Source of the DNA: Chloroflexota bacterium
GTDB lineage: Bacteria; Chloroflexota; Anaerolineae; Aggregatilineales; Phototrophicaceae
Direction: 5' to 3'
NCBI GenBank assembly: GCA_026707745.1
Contig: JAPOWG010000009.1
Location: forward strand, 1-53,674
DNA length: 53,674 nucleotides
Shown here: positions 34,054 through 43,217 of the stretch, piece by piece
Position numbering within the stretch: position 1 is the first letter of the stretch
Layout: each line of letters begins with the position of its first letter
Notes under the pieces: generated by a model
What the model saw: only the letters and a program-made list of their open reading frames with translations
The model's database searches: none
Told to the model about the DNA's origin: nothing
Position numbers and translations under genes: made by a program

Positions 34054-35172
34054 ATGAAAGCAAATCCGCACCATCAGTTTCGATTATTTGCGCTGGTCGC
34101 CATGCTGGTATTTGCCGCATGTCGTCCAGTGGACACGCTTGATATCACGCCGTCGCCGACTCCGACGCCGAAACCTACTGCCACGCCCACGCCCACGCCT
34201 GCACCGGCCGACTTTATTGATCCTTACGAGGTCAATCTGGGCGTCATGGAACGTCTGATTGAGTTGCTGCCCGACCCACTGCCCGCGGGCGAAGAAGAAT
34301 GGAAGCGGAACTTTGAAGTCGGCAACGAGGGTGTGAAGAACATCCGCGGTGTCCGCAGACCCGCCGTCGGCAAAGAGATTTACTATTACACGCAGCAAGG
34401 CAGCAAGATGAGCCTGAACTTCGCCGTCTTCCCGGACGCGGAAGGGGCTATTGCGGAGTTCAACCGCAAGCAAGACCTGCGGTCGTCGCTGGTAAACCTT
34501 AAAGAGGACGATTCCTTCCCGAAACCCAACCTCATAGGCGCTGGCTTGTACGGTTCATTCGGGCTCTTCCAAATCGACAATTACTTCATTGAGGTCTTTG
34601 TCGAGATCTTCACCACCTCGACCAGCCCTATGGAGCCGCTTTCGAGCCAGACCATCCGCTTTTTTGAAGAAAACCGCAGCGCATTTGAAGCTGCGGCAAG
34701 CAACGCCTCGTTGGACGCTGGCTCTGTCGACGTCCTCGAGGCGGTTCTTAACAACATGCCAAATGAGATTATTACCACGACGCAATGGAAACGCGATTTA
34801 TCCCGCTTTGACAATGGCGTGGGTATACCGCGCAACATAGAAAACGGACGGGGTTTCCGCGTCGCTTACATTGACCAGATGGCTAACAACTTCCAAATGA
34901 CCTTCGCGCATTTCGACTCGGCGGCAGACGCCACGGCGCACTACGAAAAAATAAAAGGCATCCGCGAAGGTATCGAAGAGGAAAACTCTATTGAAGATTT
35001 TCCGAAACCGCATGTGCTCGGTCGCGGGCTCTACGGCTCGGTTGCGCTCTTTGTCATGGACGAATTCTTCCTAGAGGTCTTGATGGAACGCGCGCCCGGC
35101 ACCAGCGCCAACCCCACCGAAGCGATCGCCCGCAAAGCGTTGGCGATACTGGATACCGCGCGGAGCCAATAA
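34054..35172 (+). CDS. Lipoprotein with duplicated domain, last gene of ABC operon
   Basis: A 372-aa secreted lipoprotein of unknown function. The signal peptide ends in the lipobox LVFAAC, with Cys23 as the lipid site. A Thr-Pro linker (TPSPTPTPKPTATPTPTP) follows. The rest consists of two related halves: compare SFPKPNLIGAGLYGSFGLF and FPKPHVLGRGLYGSVALF, or EEEWKRNFEVGNEGV and QWKRDLSRFDNGVG. It starts 2 nt after the ATPase stop, so it belongs to the transporter operon and may help capture substrate at the membrane surface. No known family is recognised. Confidence 0.8.
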   Translation: MKANPHHQFRLFALVAMLVFAACRPVDTLDITPSPTPTPKPTATPTPTPAPADFIDPYEVNLGVMERLIELLPDPLPAGEEEWKRNFEVGNEGVKNIRGVRRPAVGKEIYYYTQQGSKMSLNFAVFPDAEGAIAEFNRKQDLRSSLVNLKEDDSFPKPNLIGAGLYGSFGLFQIDNYFIEVFVEIFTTSTSPMEPLSSQTIRFFEENRSAFEAAASNASLDAGSVDVLEAVLNNMPNEIITTTQWKRDLSRFDNGVGIPRNIENGRGFRVAYIDQMANNFQMTFAHFDSAADATAHYEKIKGIREGIEEENSIEDFPKPHVLGRGLYGSVALFVMDEFFLEVLMERAPGTSANPTEAIARKALAILDTARSQ

Positions 35173-35246
35173 CGTTCGTAGCTCCTAACCTACATCCCAA
35201 AAGCCGACGGCCGTGGACCTAGTTTCACGGCGGCCTTCGGCTGTGC

Positions 35247-35252
35247 TATAAT
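35247..35252 (+). promoter_or_regulatory. TATAAT box upstream of the DinB-like gene
   Basis: A perfect TATAAT 30 nt before the gene at 35282. The -35 position holds TTCACG (35224), a weak match. Just before it, about 35200-35244, a long nested hairpin (AGCCGA/TCGGCT outside, GGCCGTG/CACGG inside) may end the preceding ABC operon. Confidence 0.5.
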
Positions 35253-35281
35253 CCGCCCCAAATCATGCAAAGGAGCGATCC

Positions 35282-35770
35282 ATGCAAGCGCTTTCCAGAT
35301 ACCGTCGCTGGCAATTATGGGCGATGGAAAAGAACCCGGTAAACATTGAACAAGTCGTCAAGAGCATCACCGACCCGGGGGCCTTCGACCGGCGCGACGG
35401 CGGCGACGGCTGGACGATTTCCGAAGTCCTCGGTCACCTGGCCGATGTCGACTCCTACTTCTTGAAGCGCGCCCGCGCCCTGGCCGAAGGCAGCGAACTG
35501 CCGGCGTCGTCCGGCAAGAGTCCCGACGAAATGGTCATCGAAGCGGGCTATGCCGAGCAAGACGCGCTGGATCTGCTTGAAAAATGGAAGGAAGGTCGCG
35601 GACCGTATCACGCGCTTTTGGCGTCTTTGCCCGAGGACGACGAGGCGCTCTGGGAGCGCCCGGGGCGCGATGCCGATGGGGGCGGCTTCACGCTCAACGA
35701 CCAACTCGTTCTGACCGCCTACCACGACTGCGATCACCTGCATCAGATCGTGAAGATTATCCGGGGTTGA
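35282..35770 (+). CDS. DinB-like four-helix metal-binding protein
   Basis: A 162-aa protein of the DinB/YfiT-like fold. The three metal-binding histidines are His52 (LGHLADVD), His148 and His152 (YHDCDHLHQI). Members are thiol-dependent transferases or hydrolases using bacillithiol or mycothiol; many have no known substrate. AAAGGAG precedes the ATG. It is an independent unit behind a TATAAT box, 135 nt before rarA. Confidence 0.85.
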   Translation: MQALSRYRRWQLWAMEKNPVNIEQVVKSITDPGAFDRRDGGDGWTISEVLGHLADVDSYFLKRARALAEGSELPASSGKSPDEMVIEAGYAEQDALDLLEKWKEGRGPYHALLASLPEDDEALWERPGRDADGGGFTLNDQLVLTAYHDCDHLHQIVKIIRG

Positions 35771-35905
35771 TCCTTTTGAGCAAGGTCTTGCAAGCTTGCC
35801 CGCAGCATACGCTGGCGCCCCCGCTGGATTGTATCGCTGCAAAACCAACCGCGACAACTGGTGTCGATTCCTTGCTCTTGGCATCCGAATGGGGGCGCGA
35901 TTGAC

Positions 35906-37126
35906 ATGCGCCACCCGGCCGCACCCCTGCCCGAACGCATCCGTCCGCGCGATCTCTCCGGCTTCATCGGCCAGGCGCATCTGGTCGGCGTCGACAAACC
36001 GCTTTACCGCGTCCTGCAGGGGCGGGCCATCCCCAGCATGATCTTCTGGGGCCCGCCGGGCGTAGGCAAGACCACCCTCGCCCGCATGATCGCCGCTGTG
36101 GCGGACAAGCCTTTCTACAACCTCTCCGCGGTCTCGGCCGGAAAAGCGGAACTGCGTCAGATCGTCCAAACGGTCAGAGGGCCGGGCAAGAACGCCAATG
36201 CCCAGATGGCGCTCTTTGACGCGCCCGACCAGGACAGATCGCCCGAGGGCGTCATCCTCTTCCTCGACGAGATCCACCGCTTCAACAAAGCCCAGCAAGA
36301 TTACCTGCTGCCCTATGTCGAAGACGGCACCATCATCCTCATCGGCGCCACCACCGAGAATCCCAGCTTCGAAGTCATTTCTGCGCTGCTGTCGCGTATG
36401 CAAATCTTCACGCTCAATCCGCTGACTCAAGAAGAGATCGAGCGCATCATCGTCCGTGGCACCGCTGCGCTGGGTGTGGAAATTGATGGTGACGCCACCC
36501 ACTTCCTGGCGAATTACGCCAATGGCGATGCCCGCGCCGCACTGAATTTGTTGGAGAATGCCGCCCGACTATACAGCGATAGGCGCATCGGCGTCGAGCA
36601 TTTGCGCGAGACTTTGCAATCCAAGCACTTGCGCTACGACAAAACCGGCGAGGAACACTACAACACCATCAGCGCCTTCATCAAGAGCATGCGCGCGGGG
36701 GATGTCGACGCGGCGCTCTATTACATGGCGCGCATGATCGACAGCGGCGAAGACCCCAAGTTCATCGCCCGCCGCATGGTCATCTTCGCCAGCGAAGATA
36801 TCGGCATTGCCGATTCGTCGGCGCTCACCGTGGCCAACGAGGTCTTCCGCGCCGTCGAAACGATCGGCTTGCCAGAATGCCAATTCAATCTGGCGCACGG
36901 TGTCGTCTATCTCGCTTGCGGTCCGAAAAACCGCGCCGCCGGGGATGCCTACTTCACCGCCCTAGACGATGTCAAGGAACGCGGAAACTTGCCCATCCCC
37001 CTGCATATCCGCAACGCGCCTACGCAGTTGATGAAGGAACTGGGTTATGGCGAAGGTTACCAGGCTTATACCGACGAGAGCATGTTGCCGGAAGCGATCA
37101 AGGGAAAACAATATTACCGACAGTAG
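35906..37126 (+). CDS. rarA: Replication-associated recombination protein A (RarA/MgsA), AAA ATPase
   Basis: A 406-aa clamp-loader-like AAA+ ATPase acting at stalled replication forks. It opens with RIRPRDLSGFIGQAHLVG. Walker A is GPPGVGKT (49-56), Walker B LFLDEIHRF (Asp121/Glu122), sensor 1 is IGATTENPSF, and the C-terminal tetramerisation part holds FASEDIGIAD and QFNLAHGVVYLACGPK. I start it at the ATG at 35906; an earlier ATG at 35861 would add 15 residues with no family match. It is a housekeeping gene amid sugar genes. Confidence 0.95.
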   Translation: MRHPAAPLPERIRPRDLSGFIGQAHLVGVDKPLYRVLQGRAIPSMIFWGPPGVGKTTLARMIAAVADKPFYNLSAVSAGKAELRQIVQTVRGPGKNANAQMALFDAPDQDRSPEGVILFLDEIHRFNKAQQDYLLPYVEDGTIILIGATTENPSFEVISALLSRMQIFTLNPLTQEEIERIIVRGTAALGVEIDGDATHFLANYANGDARAALNLLENAARLYSDRRIGVEHLRETLQSKHLRYDKTGEEHYNTISAFIKSMRAGDVDAALYYMARMIDSGEDPKFIARRMVIFASEDIGIADSSALTVANEVFRAVETIGLPECQFNLAHGVVYLACGPKNRAAGDAYFTALDDVKERGNLPIPLHIRNAPTQLMKELGYGEGYQAYTDESMLPEAIKGKQYYRQ

Positions 37127-37177
37127 CGTTGACAGCGCCTGTTGGCCAACGTCGACGAACAAAGGAGCATGTCGAGG

Positions 37178-38902
37178 ATGAACATCCTTTTGATCACGTC
37201 CGACCAGCAGCACTGGTGCACGCTGGGACAAAACAACCCCGAGATTCAAACGCCGGCGTTGGACAAACTCGCCTCACAGGGCGCTACTTTCACGCGCGCC
37301 TATTGCCCAAACCCCACATGCACGCCGACCCGCAGCAGCATGATCACCGGCAAATACCCATCCCAGCACGGCGCCTATTCGCTGGGCACGAAATTGCCCG
37401 AAAGCGAAGCGACCCTGGGCGAGCGCCTCCAAGCCGCTGGATATCGGACGGCTCTGGTTGGCAAGGCGCATTTCCAGCCGCTGCAGTCCACGGAGGAGTA
37501 TCCGTCGCTGGAATCCTATCCCATCCTGCAAGATCTCGACTTCTGGGAGGAGTTCGAGGGCCCATTTTACGGATTCGACCATATCGAGCTGGCGCGAAAC
37601 CACACCGACGAAGCCCATGTCGGGCAGCATTATGCCCTTTGGATGGAAGAAAAGGGCTTGCTCAATTGGCGCGACTATTACTTACAGCCGACGGGCCATG
37701 TTGTCGAACAGCGGCGCCACTGGCTCATTCCCGAACAATTTCACTATAACGCCTGGATCGCCGAACGAAGCAAGGCTCTCATCTCGGAATACCACGATCA
37801 GGATCAGCCCTTCTTCCTCTGGGCGAGCTTCTTCGATCCGCACCCGAAATACCTGGCGCCCGAACCCTGGGATACGATGTATGATCCGGTCGACGTTACC
37901 GTACCGACCGTCACGCCGAGCGAACACGACAATAACCCGCCGCACCTGCAATTGACGCAGACATCGGATCCTGACTTCTCGGCCTGGCAGGAAGCCAATG
38001 GCAGCGGCTGCCACGGTTTTCATTCCCATCTGCACGATCGGCATGAACTGGCCAAGGACATCGCTTGCTACTACGGGATGATCAGTTGCATGGACAAATA
38101 CATCGGGCAGATCATCGACCACCTCGATCAACTTGGTTTAGCCGAAAATACCTTGGTCGTCTTCACAAGCGATCACGGGCACTACTTCGGCCAGCACGGG
38201 CTGATCGCCAAAGGCGCATTTCATTACGACGATGGCATTCGCGTGCCCATGATCGCGCGCCTGCCCGGCCAGATACCCGCAGGACACATCAGCCACAGCC
38301 TGCAATCGCTGGTCGATTATGCTCCTACGTTCCTCAGCTTTTGCGGCATCGACATTCCGGACGAGATGACCGGCGTCGATCAACAAGCCGTCTGGAGCGG
38401 CGACGAATCCAATGCCAGGGACCATGTCATAGTGGAAAACCGCCATCAGCCGACGACGCTGCACATGAAGACTTATATCGACGATCGTTACAAGCTCACG
38501 CTCTATTTCGATCGTGATTACGGCGAAATCTTCGACCTGCGCGAGGACCCCGGCGAAGTCAGCAACCGCTATGCCGACGAAGACTTGCGGGCCCGGTTGA
38601 CAGAAGCGATGCTGCGCGCCGAGATGCTCAAGGAGGAGCTGCTGCGCGACGACAGTCTGCGCCTGCCCAACAAGTCCGCAGCGATGTATGTGAAGAGCTG
38701 CAATGTGCGGTCTACGCAGATTACTTTTAATCCGGCGACTGATAGCTATGAGTTATTTGACTTAGCGGTCGACCCCGCCCGAAGCAACAATCTATGGGAC
38801 AATGCGGCTTATAGCGATACGCGCGCTGAGATGGCGCGGGCGCTGTTGTTCAGCCGTTGGGGCATGGAGCCGCTTTGGATGCCGCGGGTGTCGGGAGCTT
38901 GA
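37178..38902 (+). CDS. Sulfatase (formylglycine-dependent, alkaline phosphatase superfamily)
   Basis: A 574-aa type I sulfatase. The modified-cysteine motif is CTPTR (48-52, C-x-P-x-R). Metal ligands are Asp9 (TSDQQ) and the later TSDHGHYFGQHGL. There is no signal peptide, so it is probably cytosolic or exported by an unusual route. Substrates are sulfate esters of sugars or small molecules. I use the ATG at 37178, ten bases after AGGAG; the ATG at 37169 lies too close to that site, though it cannot be excluded. The maturation enzyme (FGE or anSME) is not in the window. It fits a lifestyle on sulfated glycans. Confidence 0.9.
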   Translation: MNILLITSDQQHWCTLGQNNPEIQTPALDKLASQGATFTRAYCPNPTCTPTRSSMITGKYPSQHGAYSLGTKLPESEATLGERLQAAGYRTALVGKAHFQPLQSTEEYPSLESYPILQDLDFWEEFEGPFYGFDHIELARNHTDEAHVGQHYALWMEEKGLLNWRDYYLQPTGHVVEQRRHWLIPEQFHYNAWIAERSKALISEYHDQDQPFFLWASFFDPHPKYLAPEPWDTMYDPVDVTVPTVTPSEHDNNPPHLQLTQTSDPDFSAWQEANGSGCHGFHSHLHDRHELAKDIACYYGMISCMDKYIGQIIDHLDQLGLAENTLVVFTSDHGHYFGQHGLIAKGAFHYDDGIRVPMIARLPGQIPAGHISHSLQSLVDYAPTFLSFCGIDIPDEMTGVDQQAVWSGDESNARDHVIVENRHQPTTLHMKTYIDDRYKLTLYFDRDYGEIFDLREDPGEVSNRYADEDLRARLTEAMLRAEMLKEELLRDDSLRLPNKSAAMYVKSCNVRSTQITFNPATDSYELFDLAVDPARSNNLWDNAAYSDTRAEMARALLFSRWGMEPLWMPRVSGA

Positions 38903-38926
38903 GCGTTCGGCAACATTCCCAAAGAT

Positions 38927-38955
38927 TTGGAATCCGGTACCTGTCTATGTTATAT
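38927..38955 (+). promoter_or_regulatory. Sigma-70-like promoter of the carbohydrate ABC operon
   Basis: TTGGAA (38927-38932), 17-bp spacer, TTATAT (38950-38955). It lies about 20 nt before a short leader frame and 76 nt before the solute-binding protein. Confidence 0.6.
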
Positions 38956-38974
38956 GATCGTGGAAGGAGCCTTT

Positions 38975-39010
38975 ATGCAAAGACTGGCATGCAACGTTCC
39001 GGCAATTTGA
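38975..39010 (+). CDS. Possible 11-residue leader peptide
   Basis: ATG to TGA in 12 codons, giving MQRLACNVPAI, with a strong AAGGAG 5 nt before the ATG. It sits between the promoter at 38927 and the solute-binding protein gene, which has its own AAGGAG. A coincidental frame is possible, but the ribosome site is as good as that of the real gene, so translational coupling or attenuation is conceivable. Confidence 0.35.
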   Translation: MQRLACNVPAI

Positions 39011-39030
39011 ATCGATAAGGAGATCTGAAG

Positions 39031-40317
39031 ATGGTCACAAAAGATAAGCTATCAAAAGGGCTATTCACCGTCGTGCTTCTAATCATCATTGTGCTTCTGG
39101 CCGGTCCTGTAGCTGCGCAGGACAACGTTGAACTGACGCTTTCTATCGGCGCGCGCGGTTTTGGCGATGCCGCGCCGATTCTAATTGAAGCCTGCGAAAA
39201 CGAAGTCGGAGGCATCAACGTGGAGTGGGAGCGCATATCCGATGTGCCCAACGAATCACGCAGCATCTACGTCACCAATTTCACGGCGCGCAACTCCAAA
39301 CCGGATATCATCGCCGTTGACGTTATTTGGCCCGGCGACTTTGCCGCCCGCGGTTGGGTCGCGCCCATTGAGGACTATTTCAGCGAAGACGAGCTTGCGG
39401 AATACATCCCCGGCTTCCTGGCAGCGGCGCAAGTCGGCGGCAGCACCTACGCGATTCCGCTCTACATTGACGGAATCCATCTATTCTATCGCGCCGACCT
39501 GCTGGAGAAATACGGCTTTGATGTGCCAACAACCTGGGAAGCGCTTATCTCGCAGGCGGAGGCTATCGTCGAAGGCGAAGGCAACCCCGACCTGACTGGT
39601 TTCATCAGCATGTGGGCGAAGATCGAAGGCTTGTTCATGAATTGGCTGGCCTTCTTCCAGGGCGCAGGCAGCAGCTTCTTTGATGCTGATGGCAACCTGG
39701 CGATCAACAACGAAGCCGGTGTTAAATCGCTCTCGACTATGGTCGGCATGTTAGGATCGGGCGTCGCGCCGGAAAGTATCCTGACCTTCCGTCCCAATGA
39801 CGCGCGCTTGCTCTTCCAGCAGGAACGCGCCGTCTTCCTGATGGTGCAAGACTTCGTCCTGGCGACGCTGACTGCGGAGGACTCGCCGGTGAAGGACGCC
39901 GTGCAATTCACCCGCGTGCCCTACTTCGAGGGCAATGATATGACCAACACCACTGTCATTGGCGGCTTCCTGCTGGCGGTCAACAAGCACTCGGAGAATG
40001 TCGAAGCAGCGGCCGATTTCATTAAGTGCTTCACCAGCTACGAATCGCAAGTGCAAGCGAGCTTAATCCAGGGCAAAGTCCCGACGCGGCCCGCCGTCTA
40101 TGACGATGAACGCATCATCGAAGATGCGCCCGGTGTTGCTGCCCTGGGCGCCAATTTCGTCTATGCCTTTGCGCGTCCTTCGGCACAGACTGGCACTGCC
40201 TATCCGGAGATTTCGGAAATCATGCAGACGGAGATCTCCGCCGCTTTGCTGGGTGAGAAGACGCCGGAACAAGCGCTGGCCGATGCCGAAGCGCAAATCC
40301 TGGCGATAATGCCCTAG
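39031..40317 (+). CDS. Carbohydrate ABC solute-binding protein, family 1
   Basis: A 428-aa extracytoplasmic binding protein of the MalE-like group. It has a signal peptide (about residues 1-30, VVLLIIIVLLAGPVAAQD). The mature part has DIIAVDVIWPGDFAARGWV, IPLYIDGIHLFYRADLLEKYG and PTTWEALISQAEAI, which are typical of sugar binders of trehalose/maltose type importers. It is followed by a hairpin and then the MalF- and MalG-type permeases. The exact sugar is unknown. The ribosome site is AAGGAG at 39017. Confidence 0.93.
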   Translation: MVTKDKLSKGLFTVVLLIIIVLLAGPVAAQDNVELTLSIGARGFGDAAPILIEACENEVGGINVEWERISDVPNESRSIYVTNFTARNSKPDIIAVDVIWPGDFAARGWVAPIEDYFSEDELAEYIPGFLAAAQVGGSTYAIPLYIDGIHLFYRADLLEKYGFDVPTTWEALISQAEAIVEGEGNPDLTGFISMWAKIEGLFMNWLAFFQGAGSSFFDADGNLAINNEAGVKSLSTMVGMLGSGVAPESILTFRPNDARLLFQQERAVFLMVQDFVLATLTAEDSPVKDAVQFTRVPYFEGNDMTNTTVIGGFLLAVNKHSENVEAAADFIKCFTSYESQVQASLIQGKVPTRPAVYDDERIIEDAPGVAALGANFVYAFARPSAQTGTAYPEISEIMQTEISAALLGEKTPEQALADAEAQILAIMP

Positions 40318-40332
40318 TCGAATTAAGAAACG

Positions 40333-40358
40333 GGGTGCGGGCAACTGTTGCCGCACCC
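40333..40358 (+). terminator. Hairpin between binding protein and permeases
   Basis: GGGTGCGGGCAA / TTGCCGCACCC, an 11-bp stem with one bulge and a CTG loop. There is no clear T-tract. It likely sets the ratio of binding protein to permease. Confidence 0.6.
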
Positions 40359-40381
40359 TGTCCCTGTATTAGACCAAGTCG

Positions 40382-41254
40382 ATGAAATATGCCAATCGGG
40401 CAGGACTCACCTTTCTTGTACCCGCTCTGTTGATCATTGCATTTGTCTTGCTCTTCCCGATATTTCAGACGATAGTTCTAAGCTTCGGGCGCAACAGTAC
40501 CAGCGTCTTCATCGGTTACGAATACGCCGGGCTGGCCAATTATCAGCGCCTGCTGAATACGCCGCGCTTCATCACCTCGCTGAACAATACCATCCTCTTC
40601 ACAGCCGTGACCGTACCTATCGAATTGGTGATCGGCATCGGATTAGCGCTGGTCCTCGACCGCAACTTCCGCGGCAAAGGGCTGGTACGCATGGCGGTGC
40701 TCTTTCCTTGGGCATTGCCCACGGCGCTTAACGCTCTGATGTGGCGTTGGATGTTCAACACCGAATTCGGCCTGTTCAATTCGATGCTGTCGGACATAGG
40801 GCTGATCGCCGATCGCATCAACTGGCTGGGGGCGATCCCCAGCGCTATGCACATGATGATGTTCGTTTCGATCTGGAAGACTAGTTCCTTCATGGCGCTT
40901 TTGTTGTTGGCGGGGCTGCAAACCATACCGGACGATCTCTATGAAGCCGGCAGCGTGGACGGGACAACTCGACTCTCGGAATTTCGCTTTATCACCTTGC
41001 CACTGCTGAAACCGGCGATCCTGGTTTCAGTGCTGCTGCGCACGATGGATGCGATGCGCGCCTTCGAGTTGCCGTTCAATCTGACCGACGGCGGTCCTCT
41101 GACCTCCACCGAAACGCTGTCGCTCTATGCCTACCGCGCCATCTTTCAGTACGTCAACTTCAATCTCGGCTCGAGCGCGATTCTAATTCAGTTCATCATC
41201 ATCATGACCATCAGCGTCTTCTATATCTTGATGATTCGGCGGGGTGAAATGTGA
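40382..41254 (+). CDS. Sugar ABC transporter permease, MalF type
   Basis: A 290-aa permease with six spans. It opens with FLVPALLIIAFVLLFPIFQT and has the EAA loop (DDLYEAGSVDGTTRLSEFRF, then ITLPLLKPA) and GGPLTSTETLSLYAYRAIF. It pairs with the next gene, whose GTG start overlaps the stop by 4 nt. No ribosome site of note is seen before the ATG at 40382. Confidence 0.95.
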   Translation: MKYANRAGLTFLVPALLIIAFVLLFPIFQTIVLSFGRNSTSVFIGYEYAGLANYQRLLNTPRFITSLNNTILFTAVTVPIELVIGIGLALVLDRNFRGKGLVRMAVLFPWALPTALNALMWRWMFNTEFGLFNSMLSDIGLIADRINWLGAIPSAMHMMMFVSIWKTSSFMALLLLAGLQTIPDDLYEAGSVDGTTRLSEFRFITLPLLKPAILVSVLLRTMDAMRAFELPFNLTDGGPLTSTETLSLYAYRAIFQYVNFNLGSSAILIQFIIIMTISVFYILMIRRGEM

Positions 41255-42138
41255 CGCTATTTGGCGGATCCGCCCGCGCACCAGCCTCGGACCAACGACC
41301 GCCGCGCTCGAGCCGACGGAAGCCGGTCTCGCTCGGTTTCTATATCGTGGCGGCGATGACGGTCATCGTGTCATTTTTCCCGACGGTCTGGATCTTCCTC
41401 ACGTCCATCAAGACCGAAGCCGATATCTATGCCTGGCCCGTGCAATACTTGCCCGATCCTGTGACGCTGGAAAACTACCTGGACATTCTTAACGAAACCC
41501 CGGAACTGCTAGGCTATATCCTCAACAGCTTCATCGTGGCGACAACAACGACATTCGTGATTCTCGCATGTGGCGGGCTGGCGGCCTACTCACTAGGTCG
41601 TTTGACCTATCGCGGTCGTAACTTTATCCTGATTCTGATCCTGGCTGTCTCCATGTTCCCGCCACTGGCGCTGCTGCCGTCGCTCTTCAACATGTTCCTC
41701 GAATTGCGCATGATCAACACCTATTCGGGACTGATCATCGGACACGCCGGCCTCTACACGCCAATTGCCGTCTGGATCTTGACCAATTTCTTCAAGACAG
41801 TGCCCCACGAGATCGAGGATGCTGCCAGAGTGGATGGGGCATCGAGCTTGCGCATCTTCTGGAGCATCATCCTGCCCCTTTCGGTACCGGGTTTGATCTC
41901 CACCGGGCTGATCGTTTTCATCTTCTCCTGGAACGAATTCCCGCTCTCGCTGGTGCTGATGAGCGACAACTTCATGCGCACGGCACCGGTGGGCATCTCG
42001 CTATTCCCAGGCGAATACTCCTTCCCGTGGGAAATCATCACCGCGGCGACGATGCTGACGATCTTGCCTATTCTGGTGATTTCGGGGGTCTTTCAGGACC
42101 GGCTCATCGGGGGATTGACCGCCGGTTCGGGGAAATGA
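41251..42138 (+). CDS. Sugar ABC transporter permease, MalG type (GTG start)
   Basis: A 295-aa permease, coupled to the preceding gene by a 4-nt overlap (GTGA), with a GTG start. It has an N-terminal cytoplasmic stretch rich in arginine, six spans and the EAA loop EIEDAARVDGASSLRIFWSI. The C-terminus FQDRLIGGLTAGSGK is normal. No ATPase gene follows; the next gene is convergent 10 bp away, so ATP hydrolysis must come from a subunit encoded elsewhere. Confidence 0.95.
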   Translation: MTLFGGSARAPASDQRPPRSSRRKPVSLGFYIVAAMTVIVSFFPTVWIFLTSIKTEADIYAWPVQYLPDPVTLENYLDILNETPELLGYILNSFIVATTTTFVILACGGLAAYSLGRLTYRGRNFILILILAVSMFPPLALLPSLFNMFLELRMINTYSGLIIGHAGLYTPIAVWILTNFFKTVPHEIEDAARVDGASSLRIFWSIILPLSVPGLISTGLIVFIFSWNEFPLSLVLMSDNFMRTAPVGISLFPGEYSFPWEIITAATMLTILPILVISGVFQDRLIGGLTAGSGK

Positions 42139-42148
42139 ATTGAACCAC

Positions 42149-42358
42149 TCATCCTCTGCGCACGACATAGTACGCAATCACCAGTGAGATCACCGTCGCC
42201 GCTTCGATCGGCAGCGCCGGCTCCATGAAGCGCAGCCAGAGCAGATGTATCCCGATCAGGATCACGACGCTGATGAAGACGCGGTCGAAGGCGTTGGTGT
42301 AAAAGGGCAGGAAGCCATCGAATTCCTTTTTGTCCTTGTTGGTCTTTTGCTCTTGCAT
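42149..42358 (-). CDS. Small membrane protein resembling half of DUF2160
   Basis: A 69-aa protein with two spans (VFISVVILIGIHLLWLRF and AATVISLVIAYYVV). The pattern GFLPFYTNAFDRVFIS...IHLLWL...VVRRG matches the C-terminal half of DUF2160, a small subunit found with glycerol-type (GlpV/GlpPQ-like) ABC importers. That match is from memory. It starts 4 nt after the MalG-type gene of the minus-strand transporter, with AAGGAA as ribosome site, so it is part of that operon. It is likely an auxiliary transporter subunit. Confidence 0.7.
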   Translation of the reverse strand: MQEQKTNKDKKEFDGFLPFYTNAFDRVFISVVILIGIHLLWLRFMEPALPIEAATVISLVIAYYVVRRG

Positions 42359-42362
42359 GTCT

Positions 42363-43217
42363 TTATTCCTTCACCGCGCCAAAGGTCAGACCCATGACGA
42401 TATAGCGCTGGGCGAGGATGACGATGATCGCCGACGGTATCAGGGTCAGCATCGACATCGCCGCCAGTTCGCCCCAGTTGGTGCCGGTCACGGTTACGAA
42501 TTCCGCCAGGCCGGTGGTGATCGTGCGCGCTTGCACGCTGGTCAGGTTGGCGGCGAAGAGGTATTCGTTCCAGGCGAAGACCCAACTCAAGATGCCGGTG
42601 ACCGCCAGCCCCGGCGCTGCCAGGGGGATAATCACATGCCGCAATACGCCCCATAGTCCGGCGCCATCAATCATGGCCGCATCGTCCAATTCAATCGGGA
42701 TGCCATCAATCACGCCTTTGAGCAGCCAGATGGCAAAGGGCAAGTTGAAAACGCAGTAGAGCAAGATCAAGCCGATCTGCGTATCGTAGAGCGTCCAATC
42801 GCCCAGGCGAAAGGTCCGCGTGAACATGATATATAACGGAAGCAAGAAAGCGGCCGGCGGCGCCATACGGTTGGTAATCAGCCAGAAAAAGATATTGTCC
42901 CGGCCCGCCAGCTTGTAGCGCGAAAGGGCATAAGTCGCCAAGAGCGCCAGCACCATCACCAGGAGGGCGTTGCTGGTCGATACCACCACCGAGTTGGTCA
43001 TATAGCGCTGGAAGGTACTGTCTGTCAGCACGTTAGTGTAATTCTCGACGAAGAATCGACTGAGGCTGAGGTTGGGTCTGCCGAATAATTCCACGCGGCT
43101 GCGCATGGACACGACAAACATCCACCAGATCGGCAGCAGCGTCACAATGGTCGTGAAGATCCAGAAGCCGTAGGTCACGCAGAGGCGCCAAGCGCGCTGC
43201 CGCAAAGTGGTCGTCAT
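42363..43217 (-). CDS. ABC transporter permease, MalG type (minus-strand system)
   Basis: A 284-aa permease. The ATG at 43217 overlaps the stop of the upstream permease by 4 nt (ATGA); an upstream in-frame extension would lie inside that gene. It has six spans, the [17 protein letters not shown] segment, the EAA loop [20 protein letters not shown] and the end [15 protein letters not shown]. With the DUF2160-like gene it suggests a glycerol- or polyol-type system. Confidence 0.95.
   Translation of the reverse strand: MTTTLRQRAWRLCVTYGFWIFTTIVTLLPIWWMFVVSMRSRVELFGRPNLSLSRFFVENYTNVLTDSTFQRYMTNSVVVSTSNALLVMVLALLATYALSRYKLAGRDNIFFWLITNRMAPPAAFLLPLYIMFTRTFRLGDWTLYDTQIGLILLYCVFNLPFAIWLLKGVIDGIPIELDDAAMIDGAGLWGVLRHVIIPLAAPGLAVTGILSWVFAWNEYLFAANLTSVQARTITTGLAEFVTVTGTNWGELAAMSMLTLIPSAIIVILAQRYIVMGLTFGAVKE

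Noticed and set aside
35315..36502. A 395-codon minus-strand frame across DinB and rarA
   Set aside because: Both plus-strand genes are well supported and the minus product is arginine/histidine-rich noise.
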